A program made the position numbers and the translations under genes. This document shows positions 18,365 to 35,977 of a DNA stretch of 64,000 nt, one piece after another. Position 1 is the stretch's first letter. Each line of letters begins with the position of its first letter. Source of the DNA: an uncultured bacterium (GTDB taxonomy: Bacteria > Verrucomicrobiota > Lentisphaeria > Victivallales > UBA1829); assembly GCA_902778895.1 (NCBI GenBank), contig CACYZF010000005.1:186001-250000 (forward strand), read 5' to 3'. The notes under the pieces are model-generated. The model saw only the letters and a list, made by a program, of their open reading frames with translations, did not search any database and was not told the origin of the DNA.

Positions 18365-18888
18365 GACAGGAACGCATCCAGCTCGGACAGGACGTCGCTG
18401 CCCTCCTTACAGGCTCGGACTATCTGTTCTTTGTGACCTACAAGGGACTGAAGGTCAAAGACGTCGACTCGTTCAAAAAACAACTGGCGCCGCTCGGCGC
18501 GGAGTGCCACGTGCTGAAGAACCGCTTCATCAACAAGATGGCGGAACTCAACGGCCTGACCGCTCTCGCCGAATTCAAACTCACCGGTGATACCGCTATG
18601 ATCTCCGGAAAAGGCGATGCCGGCCCCGTTGCGAAGGCCATCAAGGCCTTCTCCAATGAAACCAAAGGTGTTCTCTCCGCCAAGGGCGGCTATTTCGACG
18701 GTGAAGTTCTGAACGCAGAACAGGTCATCGCGATCGCCGATCTCCCCAGCAAGGACGCGCTCCGTGCTCAGCTGCTTGGTCTCCTCGTGGCTGTCCCGAC
18801 CGGCCTTGTCCGTGTGCTGAACGCCAAGGCTTCCAGCATCGTCAACGTTATCAACGCTTACAAAAACAAACTCGAAGAAAACTCTTAA
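18361..18888 (+). CDS. rplJ: 50S ribosomal protein L10
   Basis: A 175-aa L10, the base of the L7/L12 stalk. It shows the usual Y-K-G-L-x-V-x-D-x-x-x-x-R/K-x-x-L arrangement and the C-terminal helix that binds L12 dimers. Its start overlaps the rplA stop (ATGA). This removes the usual intergenic room for the L10-binding leader, so regulation of stalk synthesis would have to use rplA-internal sequence. Confidence 0.96.
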   Translation: MRQERIQLGQDVAALLTGSDYLFFVTYKGLKVKDVDSFKKQLAPLGAECHVLKNRFINKMAELNGLTALAEFKLTGDTAMISGKGDAGPVAKAIKAFSNETKGVLSAKGGYFDGEVLNAEQVIAIADLPSKDALRAQLLGLLVAVPTGLVRVLNAKASSIVNVINAYKNKLEENS

Positions 18889-18912
18889 TTCAACTCATAT
18901 GGAGGTCATACA

Positions 18913-19317
18913 ATGACTGAACAGGCTAACGTGGAAGTAACGCAGGAAATGGAACAGTTCATCTCCTACGTTGAGAAACTCTCCGTCCTCGAGCTCTCCA
19001 AGCTCGTCAAAGCTCTCGAAGACCGTCTCGGCGTCTCCGCCGCTGCTCCGGTCGCCGTCGCCGCTGCTGCTCCGGCTGCCGCCGCTGCCGCTCCCGCCGA
19101 AGAAAAGACCGAATTCGACGTCATCCTCTCCGACGTCGGCGCGAACAAGATCGCGGTCATCAAGGTCGTCCGCGAGATCGCGGGCCTCGGCCTCAAGGAA
19201 GCCAAAGAGCTCGTCGAAGGCGCTCCGAAGGCTGTCAAGGAAGGCGCTTCCAAGGAAGAAGCCGACAAGATCAAAGAGCAGCTCACTGCCGCCGGCGCCA
19301 AGGTCGAAGTCAAGTAA
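18913..19317 (+). CDS. rplL: 50S ribosomal protein L7/L12
   Basis: A 134-aa L7/L12: N-terminal dimerisation helices, a long Ala/Pro-rich hinge ([10 protein letters not shown] type) and the C-terminal factor-binding domain with K-I-x-V-I-K-x-V-R and [11 protein letters not shown]. It is slightly longer than the 121-aa E. coli protein, the difference being in the hinge. GGAGG stands before the ATG. It ends the rplK-A-J-L run. Confidence 0.97.
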   Translation: MTEQANVEVTQEMEQFISYVEKLSVLELSKLVKALEDRLGVSAAAPVAVAAAAPAAAAAAPAEEKTEFDVILSDVGANKIAVIKVVREIAGLGLKEAKELVEGAPKAVKEGASKEEADKIKEQLTAAGAKVEVK

Positions 19318-19347
19318 TGACTTCGCTTTGAAAGAAGTACATTTGTT

Positions 19348-19380
19348 GACGGTGGGATTCCCTCACGGGGGTCCCCCGTC
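19348..19380 (+). other. GC-rich hairpin in the rplL-rpoB gap
   Basis: GACGGTGGGA (19348-19357) can pair with TCCCCCGTC (19372-19380) with one bulge, and a shorter stem ACGGGGG/CCCCCGT is nested. There is no T-run. The position equals the rplL-rpoB attenuator/RNase III site of E. coli, so partial attenuation of rpoBC is a reasonable guess. Confidence 0.5.
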
Positions 19381-19475
19381 CTTTCCTCGTTTAAATCCGC
19401 AACGGGCTTTGCGGATTTCACTGCAGAATGTTCTGCCGTGAAAAATTGCCTTCTCAACTAAGCACAGGGTGGAAT

Positions 19476-23294
<3,819 letters not shown>

Positions 23295-23314
23295 CCGAAG
23301 GGGGAAGAGATACT

Positions 23315-27790
<4,476 letters not shown>

Positions 27791-27846
27791 AACCCTTAGA
27801 AACGAGCAAAAATCAAAAAAAATAACGAAAAACTGGAAAAATTGAT

Positions 27847-27875
27847 TTGATTATCCGCAGGAATGAAGGTATATT
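27847..27875 (+). promoter_or_regulatory. promoter of the rpsL-rpsG-fusA-rpsJ-rplCDWB-rpsS operon
   Basis: TTGATT (27847-27852), 17 bp and TATATT (27870-27875), ~58 bp before rpsL. No terminator is visible after rpoC, so read-through from rpoC may add to it. Confidence 0.7.
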
Positions 27876-27933
27876 ATATGCTTGAATTTTTGCGAATAAT
27901 CAGCAATTAACCAGAATACAGGTGGAAAACAAC

Positions 27934-28320
27934 ATGCCGACAATCAACCAGTTGGTCAGAGCCGGTCGCAGCCCGAAGCCCTGCAAGAGCAAATCCAAAG
28001 CTCTTACCAAATGCCCGCAGAGACGTGGCGTTTGCCTTCAGGTCACGACGAGAACCCCGAAAAAGCCGAACTCCGCTATGCGTAAAATCGCCCGTGTCCG
28101 TCTGACCAACGGACTCGAAGTCACCGCCTACATCGGCGGCGAAGGCCACAACCTCCAGGAACACAGCGTCGTCCTCGTGAAGGGCGGCCGTGTCCGTGAC
28201 CTCCCGGGCGTCCGCTACCACGTCGTGCGCGGCGCACTCGACAGCATGGGCGTCGACGGACGCCGCCAGGGCCGTTCCAAATACGGCGCCAAGCGTGCGA
28301 AAGACGACAAGAAGAAATAA
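27934..28320 (+). CDS. rpsL: 30S ribosomal protein S12
   Basis: A 128-aa S12. The decoding-site loops T-P-K-K-P-N-S-A and [13 protein letters not shown] are intact with the streptomycin-sensitive lysines, so no resistance change is seen. AGGTGGA precedes the ATG at 27934; a GTG four codons earlier is less likely. First gene of the str-type operon. Confidence 0.97.
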   Translation: MPTINQLVRAGRSPKPCKSKSKALTKCPQRRGVCLQVTTRTPKKPNSAMRKIARVRLTNGLEVTAYIGGEGHNLQEHSVVLVKGGRVRDLPGVRYHVVRGALDSMGVDGRRQGRSKYGAKRAKDDKKK

Positions 28321-28346
28321 TCCCACGATAAGGTAACGCATACACC

Positions 28347-28817
28347 ATGAGAAGACGCAGAACCACGAAACGGGAGCTCATCCCGGACGTTAAATACAAC
28401 AGCGAACTCGTCGCCCGCCTCATCAATACACTGATGAAGTGCGGCAAGAAGTCCATCGCACAGAAGATCGTTTACGGCGCATTCGACTACATCGCGACCC
28501 AGAAAAAGGACATGGAACCCCTCGAAGTCTTCATCCAGGCCGTCGAAAACGTCAAGCCCAAAGTCGAAGTCAAGTCCCGTCGCGTCGGCGGCGCCAACTA
28601 TCAGGTGCCCATCGACGTCGCGCCGGAACGCCAGGTCGCTCTCGCCATCCGCTGGATCACGACCTACTCCCAGGCCAAGAAGGGCAAACCCATGATGATC
28701 GCCCTCGCCACGGAACTCCTCGATGCTTTCGACAACACCGGTTCCTCCGTGAAGAAAAAAGATGATACCCACAAGATGGCCCAGGCCAACAAGGCTTTTG
28801 CTCACTACCGCTGGTAA
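28347..28817 (+). CDS. rpsG: 30S ribosomal protein S7
   Basis: A 156-aa S7, the primary 16S rRNA-binding protein of the head. It begins M-R-R-R-R-T-T-K-R and holds the conserved G-G-A-N-Y-Q-V-P and W-I-T segments. It follows rpsL by 26 bp and precedes fusA by 27 bp. In E. coli the S7 protein represses this operon; no obvious copy of the binding site can be judged by eye. Confidence 0.97.
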   Translation: MRRRRTTKRELIPDVKYNSELVARLINTLMKCGKKSIAQKIVYGAFDYIATQKKDMEPLEVFIQAVENVKPKVEVKSRRVGGANYQVPIDVAPERQVALAIRWITTYSQAKKGKPMMIALATELLDAFDNTGSSVKKKDDTHKMAQANKAFAHYRW

Positions 28818-28844
28818 TCATTTGACGTTCCCAAGTACTACCCT

Positions 28845-30965
28845 ATGACGACTGCTGCACATACACTCAATCAGGATTACCACGAGGCTCCCGGCCGCAA
28901 GACCCCGCTTGCCTTCACCCGCAACATCGGGATCATGGCTCACATCGACGCTGGCAAGACCACGCTTTCCGAGCGTATCCTTTACTACACCGGCAAGAGC
29001 CACAAGATGGGCGAGGTCCATGAAGGCGCTGCTACGATGGACTGGATGGTTCAGGAACAGGAACGCGGCATCACGATTACGTCCGCCGCCACCACCTGCT
29101 TCTGGCTGAAGCATCGCATCAACCTCATCGACACTCCCGGTCACGTCGACTTCACGGCCGAGGTCGAACGCTCCCTCCGCGTGCTCGACGGCGCTGTCGC
29201 CGTCTTCTGCGCGGTCGGCGGCGTCCAGCCCCAGACGGAAACCGTGTGGCGCCAGGCCAAGAAATACCACGTGCCGATTCTCGCGTTCGTCAATAAGATG
29301 GACCGGACCGGCGCGAATTTCTATCGCGTCGTCGACGAAATGCGCAAGAAACTCGGCGCGACCGTCGTGCCGATCTCCCTTCCCATCGGCTCCGAAGGCA
29401 ACTTCAGCGGCAACGTTCAGGTCATCGACCAGAAGGCATACCGCTACGAAGGCGCGGACGGCGCGCAGGTCGTCGAATACGACATTCCCGCTGAATATCA
29501 GGAAAAGGCCAAGGAAGCGTTCGATTATCTGATCGAGTGTCTCGCCGAAGTTGATGACGCCATCATGGAACTCTACCTTGAAGGCAAGACCCCGGAGAAG
29601 GAGCAGATCAAGGCCGCCCTTCGTACCGCCGTCGTCGCCGGCAAGCTCGTTCCCGCGCTCTGCGGCACCGCGTTCAAGGACAAAGGCGTCCAGCTCCTCC
29701 TCAATGCAGTTGTCGATTACCTTCCGTCCCCCGTTGACATCTGGGAGACCAAAGGCACCGATCCCGATACCGAAGCACCCATCTCCCGTCACTGCGGCGA
29801 CGATCAGCCGTTCTCCGCGCTGGTCTTCAAGATCATGAACGACCCGTACGTCGGCAAGCTCGCGTTCATCCGCATCTACTCCGGCATGGCGGAAAAGGGC
29901 GCAACGGTCATCAATCCCCGCACCCGCCGCCGCGAACGTCTCGGACGTCTGCTCCAGATGCACGCCAATTCCCGTGAGGAGCGCGACGTGATCTACTGCG
30001 GCGACATCGCCGCCTGCGTCGGCCTCAAGAACTGCACCACCGGCGACACCATCTGCGACGAAGGGAACCAGATCGTCCTGGAATCCATGACGTTCCCGGA
30101 TCCCGTCATCTCCATCGCCGTCGAACCCAAGAGCTCCGCCGCCCGCGACAAACTTTTCGCCGCGCTCGCCGCTCTCTCCGACGAAGACCCGACCTTTACC
30201 ATCAACAGCAACGGCGAAACCGGCCAGACCATCATCTCCGGCATGGGCGAGCTTCACCTCGAGATCATCATGGACCGTCTGATCCGTGAATTCAAGGTCG
30301 AAGCCAACTCCGGCCAGCCTGAGGTCGCCTATCGCGAAGCCATCCTCAACCCGGCCACGGCCGACTCCAAGTTTGTCCGTCAGACCGGCGGTCACGGCCA
30401 GTACGGTCACTGCGTGCTGAACGTCACCCCGATGGAACGCGGCCACGGCATCACGATCGAAAACAAGGTCGTCGGCGGCGCCATCCCGAAAGAATTCATC
30501 AAGCCGATCGAACAGGGCATCCGCGAAGCCGCGTCCACCGGCGTGCTCGCTGGCTACCCGCTCACCGATTTCCATGTGGATATCGTCGACGGCTCGTTCC
30601 ACCCGGTCGACTCCTCGGAAATGGCGTTCAAGATCGCCGCTTCCATGGGCCTGAAGGACGCCGCTCGCAAGGGCGGTCTCTGCCTCCTCGAACCGATCAT
30701 GAAGGTGGAAGTCACCACTCCGGAAGAAAACATGGGCGACATCATCGGCGACATCAGCGCCCGCCGTGGCGCAGTCATCCAGGTCGATACCCGCGAAAGC
30801 ACCGTCCAGATCATCGCCAATACCCCGCTTTCCGAGCTCTTCGGGTATGCCACGGCCATCCGCTCCCTGACGCGCGGCCGCGCTTCCTACACGATGGAGC
30901 CCAACCATTTCGAACGCGTACCAACTTTTATTCAAGATAAAATCGTGGAGAAATCACAGAAATGA
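28845..30965 (+). CDS. fusA: elongation factor G
   Basis: A 706-aa translocase GTPase. G1 is A-H-I-D-A-G-K-T-T, switch I has the normal R-G-I-T-I-T-S-A, G3 D-T-P-G-H-V-D-F, G4 N-K-M-D; domains III-V follow, with the G-G-H-G-Q-Y-G-H segment of domain IV. The length is normal. The leader just before the ATG lacks a clear Shine-Dalgarno sequence, odd for such a highly expressed gene. The stop overlaps the rpsJ start (ATGA). Confidence 0.97.
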   Translation: MTTAAHTLNQDYHEAPGRKTPLAFTRNIGIMAHIDAGKTTLSERILYYTGKSHKMGEVHEGAATMDWMVQEQERGITITSAATTCFWLKHRINLIDTPGHVDFTAEVERSLRVLDGAVAVFCAVGGVQPQTETVWRQAKKYHVPILAFVNKMDRTGANFYRVVDEMRKKLGATVVPISLPIGSEGNFSGNVQVIDQKAYRYEGADGAQVVEYDIPAEYQEKAKEAFDYLIECLAEVDDAIMELYLEGKTPEKEQIKAALRTAVVAGKLVPALCGTAFKDKGVQLLLNAVVDYLPSPVDIWETKGTDPDTEAPISRHCGDDQPFSALVFKIMNDPYVGKLAFIRIYSGMAEKGATVINPRTRRRERLGRLLQMHANSREERDVIYCGDIAACVGLKNCTTGDTICDEGNQIVLESMTFPDPVISIAVEPKSSAARDKLFAALAALSDEDPTFTINSNGETGQTIISGMGELHLEIIMDRLIREFKVEANSGQPEVAYREAILNPATADSKFVRQTGGHGQYGHCVLNVTPMERGHGITIENKVVGGAIPKEFIKPIEQGIREAASTGVLAGYPLTDFHVDIVDGSFHPVDSSEMAFKIAASMGLKDAARKGGLCLLEPIMKVEVTTPEENMGDIIGDISARRGAVIQVDTRESTVQIIANTPLSELFGYATAIRSLTRGRASYTMEPNHFERVPTFIQDKIVEKSQK

Positions 30966-31297
30966 GCACAAAGCCCGCTCCCCGTCAGGTCCAGAAGTTC
31001 CGCATTAAACTTCAGGCCTACGAACACCGCATCCTCGACCAGTCGGTCGCGGAAATCCTCAACACCGCCCGCCGCACCGGATCTCGCGTTGCCGGTCCGA
31101 TCCCGCTGCCGACCCGGGTGGAACGTTTCACCGTCAACCGCTCTCCTCACGTGGACAAGAAGTCTATGGAGCAGTTCGAGATCCGCACGCACAAGCGGCT
31201 GATGGACATCATTGATCCTACCGCCAAGACGGTCGACGAGCTGAAGAAGCTCAGCCTCCCCGCCGGCGTGGATATTTCCATTAAGATCGGCGGCTGA
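30962..31297 (+). CDS. rpsJ: 30S ribosomal protein S10 (NusE)
   Basis: A 111-aa S10, a few residues longer than usual (103) at the N terminus (S-T-K-P-A-P-R-Q-V). It has I-x-L-x-A-Y-x-H-x-x-L-D and R-T-H-K-R-L-x-D-I. It is both a ribosomal protein and the NusE antitermination factor that contacts NusG. Translationally coupled to fusA by a 4-bp overlap; the str and S10 operons are therefore joined without tuf between them. Confidence 0.97.
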   Translation: MSTKPAPRQVQKFRIKLQAYEHRILDQSVAEILNTARRTGSRVAGPIPLPTRVERFTVNRSPHVDKKSMEQFEIRTHKRLMDIIDPTAKTVDELKKLSLPAGVDISIKIGG

Positions 31298-31404
31298 TCC
31301 GCAGCCGCTGAACAGGCCGGGTCTGAACGGTTCGGACATCGGCCGGCAATCCGGCACCAAGGTCCTTTTTCCGATTGAGGACATGTGCCTGAAAGGAGAA
31401 TAAC

Positions 31405-32031
31405 ATGAAAGGTTTGATCGGAAAGAAAGTCGGGATGACTCAGCTTTACGACGACAAGGGTGTGCTGACCCCTGTGACGGTCGTTCAGGCTGGCCCGTGC
31501 GTCGTTATCGACGTGAAAAATGTGGAACGCGACGGCTATTCCGCCGTGCTTTTCGGATTTGGTTCCCGGAAAGCAAAGAATGCAGGCAAGGCAGTTGCCG
31601 GCCAGGCTGCAAAGGCCGGAGTCAACACTCCGTCCATCATGAAGGAATTCCGCATTACCGACGATTCCAAGTTCGAGATCGGAGCCGAGATCGGCGCCGG
31701 CATCTTCGAAGAAGGTGAATATCTCGACGTCACCGGCGTGACCAAGGGACGCGGCTATCAGGGCGTCATGGTCCGTCATCATTTCAAAGGCGGTCGTGAC
31801 GGACACGGCGGCGGCTGGCACAGAAAGCCCGGCTCCATCGGATGCCGTGAATCCCCCGGCAACATCATCAAAGGCAAGAAAATGCCCGGTCAGCACGGCA
31901 GCGTGAAGCGCACTGTGCAGAACCTGCGCGTTGTCAAAGTCGATTCCGCGGAAAATCTGATCTTTGTAAGTGGGGCGATCCCCGGACCCAACGGCGGCAC
32001 CGTACTCGTCAGAAAAGCGATCAAGAAATAA
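31405..32031 (+). CDS. rplC: 50S ribosomal protein L3
   Basis: A 208-aa L3. It starts [13 protein letters not shown] and contains [14 protein letters not shown], the loop near the peptidyl transferase centre, and the K-M-P-G-Q-H-G segment. GAAAGGAG stands before the ATG. A 107-bp gap separates it from rpsJ; I see GC-rich pairing there but no defined terminator. Confidence 0.97.
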   Translation: MKGLIGKKVGMTQLYDDKGVLTPVTVVQAGPCVVIDVKNVERDGYSAVLFGFGSRKAKNAGKAVAGQAAKAGVNTPSIMKEFRITDDSKFEIGAEIGAGIFEEGEYLDVTGVTKGRGYQGVMVRHHFKGGRDGHGGGWHRKPGSIGCRESPGNIIKGKKMPGQHGSVKRTVQNLRVVKVDSAENLIFVSGAIPGPNGGTVLVRKAIKK

Positions 32032-32056
32032 TCCCAAACTTACAAGGTGACACGTT

Positions 32057-32689
32057 ATGAATCTCGATATTCTCAATATGAAGGGCGAAAAGGTCGGAGT
32101 CTATGAGCTCCCCGATACCGCCCTCGAACTGGAGAAGGGCTCCCAGGCGGTCAAAGACACCGTCGTGTCCTTCCTCAACGCGTGCCGCGCAGGCACTGCC
32201 TCCACCAAGACCCGCGGCCAGGTTTCCGGCGGCGGCCGCAAGCCCTTCAAGCAGAAAGGCCTCGGCCGTGCCCGCAGCGGTTCCTCCCGTAACGCCTCCT
32301 GGCGTCACGGCGGTGTGGCGTTCGGCCCCACCCCCCGCAGCTTCGCGACCAAGATCAACGCCAAGGTCCGCAGACTCGCGCTCCAGCGTTCGTTCTCCGA
32401 ATCCGTGAAGAACTCCGGCGTCATCGTCGTCGACGACGTCAAGTTCGAAAGCCCGAAGACGAAGGAAGCGGTCGCCGCTTTCAACGCCCTGAAGGCCACC
32501 GGAAAAATCCTTTGCGTCGTTGCCGACTACGAGGAAAACTCCATCCTCGCCACCAGCAACCTCCCCGCCGTCTGCCTCATGAAGGCTTCCGCGGTCAACA
32601 CCTACCAGGTCCTCTGGGCGGACATGCTCGTTTGCAGCAAGGATGCCATGGATGTGATCGTCAAGCGCATTGAGAAGGTGACCAAATGA
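32057..32689 (+). CDS. rplD: 50S ribosomal protein L4
   Basis: A 210-aa L4 with the long exit-tunnel loop ([17 protein letters not shown]) and F-G-P-T-P-R-S-F. In E. coli L4 also represses the S10 operon. The stop overlaps the rplW start by 4 bp (ATGA). Confidence 0.97.
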   Translation: MNLDILNMKGEKVGVYELPDTALELEKGSQAVKDTVVSFLNACRAGTASTKTRGQVSGGGRKPFKQKGLGRARSGSSRNASWRHGGVAFGPTPRSFATKINAKVRRLALQRSFSESVKNSGVIVVDDVKFESPKTKEAVAAFNALKATGKILCVVADYEENSILATSNLPAVCLMKASAVNTYQVLWADMLVCSKDAMDVIVKRIEKVTK

Positions 32690-32970
32690 AATCTTCCTAC
32701 GACATCATCAAGCACATCATGATGACTGAGAAGTGCACGCTTCTCAAGGGTGCGAACCAGTATTCTTTCAAGGTCTGCTCCTGCGCCACGAAGACCGAGA
32801 TTGCCGCCGCCGTCGAAGACATCTACGAAGGCGTGAAGGTCAAATCCGTCAACATCATGAACTACACCGGCAAGCTCAAACGCGTCGGAAAGAACCCCGT
32901 CCGCGGTCGCCGTTCCAACTGGAAAAAAGCCATCGTCACCCTCGCTGAGGGCACGATCGAGCTCGCATAA
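32686..32970 (+). CDS. rplW: 50S ribosomal protein L23
   Basis: A 94-aa L23, at the exit of the peptide tunnel where trigger factor and SRP dock. It shows I-x-T-E-K-C/S, Y-S-F-K-V and V-x-S-V-N-x-M-N-Y-x-G-K-x-K-R. The start overlaps rplD; rplB follows after 12 bp. Confidence 0.96.
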   Translation: MKSSYDIIKHIMMTEKCTLLKGANQYSFKVCSCATKTEIAAAVEDIYEGVKVKSVNIMNYTGKLKRVGKNPVRGRRSNWKKAIVTLAEGTIELA

Positions 32971-32982
32971 GGAGACACGCAA

Positions 32983-33810
32983 ATGCCGATCAAAACTTAT
33001 AAGCCCACGACGAACAACCGCCGCTACATCGGCGTCGTCGACTACTCCGCCGAGCTCACCAAAAAGGCTCCCGAGAAGGCTCTCACCAAGGGCATCCGCT
33101 CCACCGGCGCCCGCAACAACGTCGGCCGCATGACCGTCCGCTTCCGCGGCGGCGGCAACAAGCGCGCCTACCGCCAGATCGACTTCAACCGCACCAAGAC
33201 TGGTCCCGCGACCGTCAAGGCGATCGAGTACGATCCGAACCGCTCCGCGTTCATCGCCCTCATCTGCTATGAAGACGGCACGAAGTCCTACATCCTCGCG
33301 CCCGTCGGCCTCAAGGTCGGTCAGGTCATCGCTTCCGGCGAAGGCGCCGAGATCAAACCCGGCAACGCCCTCCAGCTGAAGAACATCCCCCTGGGACTCC
33401 AGATCCACAACATCGAAATGACCCCCGGCCGCGGCGGCAAGATCGTCCGTTCCGCCGGTCAGTACGCCGTCCTCCGTTCCCGCGAAGGCGACTACTGCCA
33501 GGTCAAGCTTCCCAGCGGTGAAGTCCGCATGTTCCACATCAACTGCCTCGCCACCATCGGCCAGGTTGGCAACCTCGATCACATGAACGTCTCCCTCGGC
33601 AAGGCCGGCAAAGCCCGCTACAAAGGTTTCCGCCCGCACGTCCGCGGCGTCGTCCAGAACCCGATCGACCACCCCATGGGCGGCGGCGAAGGCCGTTCCT
33701 CCGGCGGCGGTCACCCCGTGTCCCCCTGGGGTCAGCTTGCCAAGGGCAAACGCACCCGTCACCCGAAGAAGCCGAGCAACAAGTTCATCGTCGAACGCAG
33801 GAGAAAGTAA
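32983..33810 (+). CDS. rplB: 50S ribosomal protein L2
   Basis: A 275-aa L2 with the conserved peptidyl-transferase-proximal segment H-P-M-G-G-G-E-G-R and the R-N-N-x-G-R/H start region. It is needed for subunit association. AAGGAG lies before the ATG. It is followed 3 bp later by rpsS. Confidence 0.97.
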   Translation: MPIKTYKPTTNNRRYIGVVDYSAELTKKAPEKALTKGIRSTGARNNVGRMTVRFRGGGNKRAYRQIDFNRTKTGPATVKAIEYDPNRSAFIALICYEDGTKSYILAPVGLKVGQVIASGEGAEIKPGNALQLKNIPLGLQIHNIEMTPGRGGKIVRSAGQYAVLRSREGDYCQVKLPSGEVRMFHINCLATIGQVGNLDHMNVSLGKAGKARYKGFRPHVRGVVQNPIDHPMGGGEGRSSGGGHPVSPWGQLAKGKRTRHPKKPSNKFIVERRRK

Positions 33811-33813
33811 CCT

Positions 33814-34092
33814 ATGGGCAGATCTATCAAAAAAGGTCCGTTTGTGGACTATCATCTGGTCGAAAAAGTCGAACGCATGGAAAAGGCCGGCGGCGCCAAG
33901 AAGCCGATCAAGACCTGGTCCCGCCGTTCCATGGTACTCCCCGAGTTCGTCGGGTATACCTTCAACGTGCACAACGGCAAGATCTTCGTTCCCGTGTTCG
34001 TCACGGAGAACATGGTCGGACACCGTTTCGGCGAATTCGCCCCGACCCGTACCTTCCACGGCCACGGCGTCATCTCCGGCAAGACGGTGTAA
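33814..34092 (+). CDS. rpsS: 30S ribosomal protein S19
   Basis: A 92-aa S19, starting [11 protein letters not shown] and containing W-S-R-R-S-x-x-x-P-E-F-V-G and the G-H-x-x-G-E-F-A-P-T-R end. It is the last gene of this transcript: the usual followers (rplV, rpsC, rplP and so on) are absent and a strong terminator stands 38 bp downstream. Confidence 0.97.
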   Translation: MGRSIKKGPFVDYHLVEKVERMEKAGGAKKPIKTWSRRSMVLPEFVGYTFNVHNGKIFVPVFVTENMVGHRFGEFAPTRTFHGHGVISGKTV

Positions 34093-34129
34093 TCCGTTCC
34101 TTACCGGGTACCGTTTACGGTATTCTCTT

Positions 34130-34164
34130 CCGGGATCCCCCTCAAAAGGGACCCCGGTTTTTTT
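34130..34164 (+). terminator. terminator closing the str-S10 operon after rpsS
   Basis: Stem CCGGGATCCC (34130-34139) with GGGACCCCGG (34148-34157), nine pairs and one A-C mismatch, followed by seven T. It ends the ~6-kb rpsL-rpsS transcript. Confidence 0.85.
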
Positions 34165-34186
34165 GTGTCGCCTCGATTCCTTTCAT

Positions 34187-34387
34187 TCCGGCGGCTTTTC
34201 ACGTCCGGGCAAAGTCCAACTGGTAAGATTCTCGGCGGTTACGTTTTCAGGTAGCCACACTCGAATCTTCCTGCATTGGCCTTTTCGCCCGTACGATGAA
34301 AATCCATCCGGTCTGAAATCATCGAGGCTCCCTTTTGTTAGGGATCGGCGCGCAATGTCCGGCGGCTTTTTGCGTCTGGGCAAAGTC
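34187..34387. repeat. imperfect 30-bp direct repeat in non-coding DNA
   Basis: The 30-bp segments at 34187-34216 and 34358-34387 agree at 27 positions (core TCCGGCGGCTTTT, then GGGCAAAGTC) and lie 171 bp apart. The whole gap 34165-34519 has no convincing gene; a minus-strand frame runs through it and the two repeats are in the same phase (T-L-P-x-R-x-K-P-P), but there is no start or family to support it. Confidence 0.6.
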
Positions 34388-34519
34388 TGGGTGCGTTTCC
34401 CGAAGACTGATTGTGACGAGGATTGGCAAAAAACGTCCTTCCAACGCGATTTGCGCGCCGAAACGAGCATGGATGATAATTGTGATGTGTCCGGAGTGTC
34501 AAGGCGGCCTGAAAACGGT

Positions 34520-35059
34520 CTACGGCGCGGGAAATACGAATTCCTTCCAAGGGATGCGCGGCGTAAGGCCGATCTCATGCAGGATCTTCGCGCAGGTCAG
34601 CGCGTCCTCCAGCGCGTTGTGGTGCCGGAACCGGATGTCGAAATACGCCGCGACGTTGTTCAGCGAATGCGAGGCGAGTTCGGGCAGGGCGCGACGGCTG
34701 GCGGTCAGGCTGCACACGTACGGGAAGCGTACCGGCGGCAGGCCGTAGAGCTCCAGGACCGCCTTCAGGTGGCTCAGGTCGAACGGCGCGTTATGGATGA
34801 CTACGCAATCCGCCGAGAGCAGCATGTCGCGCAGTTCGGGCCAGATCGCGGGGAACTCGTCCGCGTCCTCCAGGTCGCATGAACTGATTCCGTGCACGCG
34901 GTAGCAAAACGATGCGATCCAGTCCATGCCCGGATGCGGCCGCACGAGCCGTTCGAACGTTTCGCCTTCCTCGCCGTCCTGAAGAATGCCGCATCCGGCC
35001 GCGCAGATGCTTCCCGCGCAGCCGTTCGCCGTCTCGAAATCAAGTCCCGCCAACCTCAT
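34520..35059 (-). CDS. DnaQ-like 3'-5' exonuclease (DEDDh)
   Basis: A 179-aa single-domain exonuclease. The four catalytic acids and the His are visible: D7 and E9 in L-D-F-E-T (ExoI), D94 in H-N-A-P-F-D (ExoII), and H147 with D152 in H-N-A-L-E-D (ExoIII). It is of the stand-alone kind related to the epsilon proofreading subunit or to RNase T; nucleic-acid preference is unknown. It has its own promoter (35111-35139). Monocistronic on the minus strand, convergent with the ribosomal operon. Confidence 0.88.
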   Translation of the reverse strand: MRLAGLDFETANGCAGSICAAGCGILQDGEEGETFERLVRPHPGMDWIASFCYRVHGISSCDLEDADEFPAIWPELRDMLLSADCVVIHNAPFDLSHLKAVLELYGLPPVRFPYVCSLTASRRALPELASHSLNNVAAYFDIRFRHHNALEDALTCAKILHEIGLTPRIPWKEFVFPAP

Positions 35060-35110
35060 TTTTTCCTGATTTGCTTTGTTGTTTCTTTCTGATTTGTTTT
35101 TTGCGTATAT

Positions 35111-35139
35111 ATCATACCATGTTTTGTGCTGGATTTCAA
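35111..35139 (-). promoter_or_regulatory. promoter of the DEDDh exonuclease
   Basis: On the minus strand TTGAAA (35134-35139), 17 bp and TATGAT (35111-35116), ~52 bp before the start at 35059. Confidence 0.6.
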
Positions 35140-35168
35140 ATCCATCGGGCTGTTTTTTCGGTCAGCGG

Positions 35169-35594
35169 TCATCCTGCCTGAGCTTCCCCCGTGCCGGAGC
35201 GAAGCCCGGCACAACTGCAGTGGAGGCGTTGCCTCCGGTTCTCGGCTAATGCGTCGCACAATTCCAGGATCGACTGGAACTGTGCCCACTGTTCCGGCGG
35301 GACGTTGCCGCCGTTCACCTGCTTCACGGATTTCCCGCCGTCAAACAGCTCAAGCCCCCATCCTGTCCCGTTCATTTCCGGCGCGGGGGCATCGTCCCGC
35401 CACTCCTCGAAATCGCAGGAGGCGAGCTTCAATCGCAGAATGTCCAGCACGGGACGCGTGAGGCGGCGCCAGTTGACTTCGCCGCGGAGGCCGGACCTCA
35501 CCGTGAGCTCGCCGATCCCGCCGAAATCGACGGTCAGCACGCTCCCGGGATCCGGCCCCGCGCATTCATGATACACCAGTTTGTCGAAGGTCAT
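35169..35594 (-). CDS. hypothetical protein whose end runs through a repeat
   Basis: A 141-aa protein of unknown function (143 aa if the ATG at 35600 is used; AAAGGA is better spaced to the ATG at 35594). Pattern: early F-D-K-L-V-Y-H-E-C, then V-D-F-G-G-I-G-E-L-T-V and several Trp, soluble and without signal peptide. I recognise no family. The last ~20 residues are encoded by the two-hairpin repeat (35191-35236), so the original stop codon may have been replaced when the repeat was inserted and the C-terminal tail may be non-functional. Confidence 0.55.
   Translation of the reverse strand: MTFDKLVYHECAGPDPGSVLTVDFGGIGELTVRSGLRGEVNWRRLTRPVLDILRLKLASCDFEEWRDDAPAPEMNGTGWGLELFDGGKSVKQVNGGNVPPEQWAQFQSILELCDALAENRRQRLHCSCAGLRSGTGEAQAG
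35191..35236. repeat. two-hairpin dispersed repeat, copy 2
   Basis: Same 46-bp design as 8251-8296: GTGCCGG/CCGGCAC, spacer, GGAGGC/GCCTCC. Both stems are identical to copy 1; five of six differences are in the loops and one in the spacer. This copy has no T-run beside it and lies within the 3' end of the gene at 35169-35594. Confidence 0.8.
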
Positions 35595-35635
35595 GCGCAT
35601 ATTCCTTTCCGTTCATTTTCCTGTTTCTGTCCTGC

Positions 35636-35755
35636 TCAGGCGCAGGCGAGTTTGAGTATGACGGCGAGGGTGACGGCGCAGACGGCGACGAATCCGAGGT
35701 TTTCGGCGGTGAGGTCGAACAGGATGTGCAGGGCGGCGGTGGTTTTTTCTTTCAT
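35636..35755 (-). CDS. 39-aa single-helix membrane peptide
   Basis: A small protein of 39 residues: hydrophilic start M-K-E-K-T-T, then a segment with L-G-F-V-A-V-C-A-V-T-L-A-V-I-L-K-L that is long enough for one membrane helix. AAGGAG lies 9 bp before the ATG at 35755, and a promoter-like pair stands ~65 bp upstream, which is why I accept such a short frame. It carries no family signature. The small island gene at 54346-54456 has a similar design but no visible sequence similarity. Confidence 0.55.
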   Translation of the reverse strand: MKEKTTAALHILFDLTAENLGFVAVCAVTLAVILKLACA

Positions 35756-35817
35756 GGTGGATGCTCCTTGTAAAAAAGTTTGTCGGTTTGTTTGGAAACA
35801 GTTCTTCCGTGTTTGCG

Positions 35818-35845
35818 AATATACTATAGTATTCAATACTGTCAT
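35818..35845 (-). promoter_or_regulatory. possible promoter of the 39-aa peptide
   Basis: On the minus strand ATGACA (35840-35845), 16 bp and TATATT (35818-35823). A short palindrome (ATACTATAGTAT) overlaps the -10 region. Confidence 0.4.
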
Positions 35846-35883
35846 AGAGTGTCAGTTTAAATCGCCTGATTTAAAAAAAAGAC

Positions 35884-35909
35884 AAAAAAATCCGCCTCAA
35901 AGGGCGGAT
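35884..35909 (-). terminator. terminator downstream of the leftward lipoprotein gene and reductase remnant
   Basis: On the minus strand ATCCGCC/GGCGGAT (35890-35896 with 35903-35909, read from the right) is followed by seven T. It would stop transcripts from the aldo/keto reductase and lipoprotein genes. Confidence 0.8.
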
Positions 35910-35977
35910 CATGCATAAAAAAAACGCAAGTTGTCAGACTACGACACTTACTGGATTCGTTGTCAAACGGAAAAGAA

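Noticed and set aside
28818..30935. 705-codon minus-strand frame opposite fusA, and similar ones opposite tuf, rplCDWB and rplB
   Set aside because: Same effect of strong codon bias in highly expressed genes.
34165..34519. Possible RNase P RNA or other stable RNA in the gap after rpsS
   Set aside because: The GGGCAAAGTCC-like string is only part of the direct repeat; the surrounding sequence does not fold like a known RNA as far as I can see.
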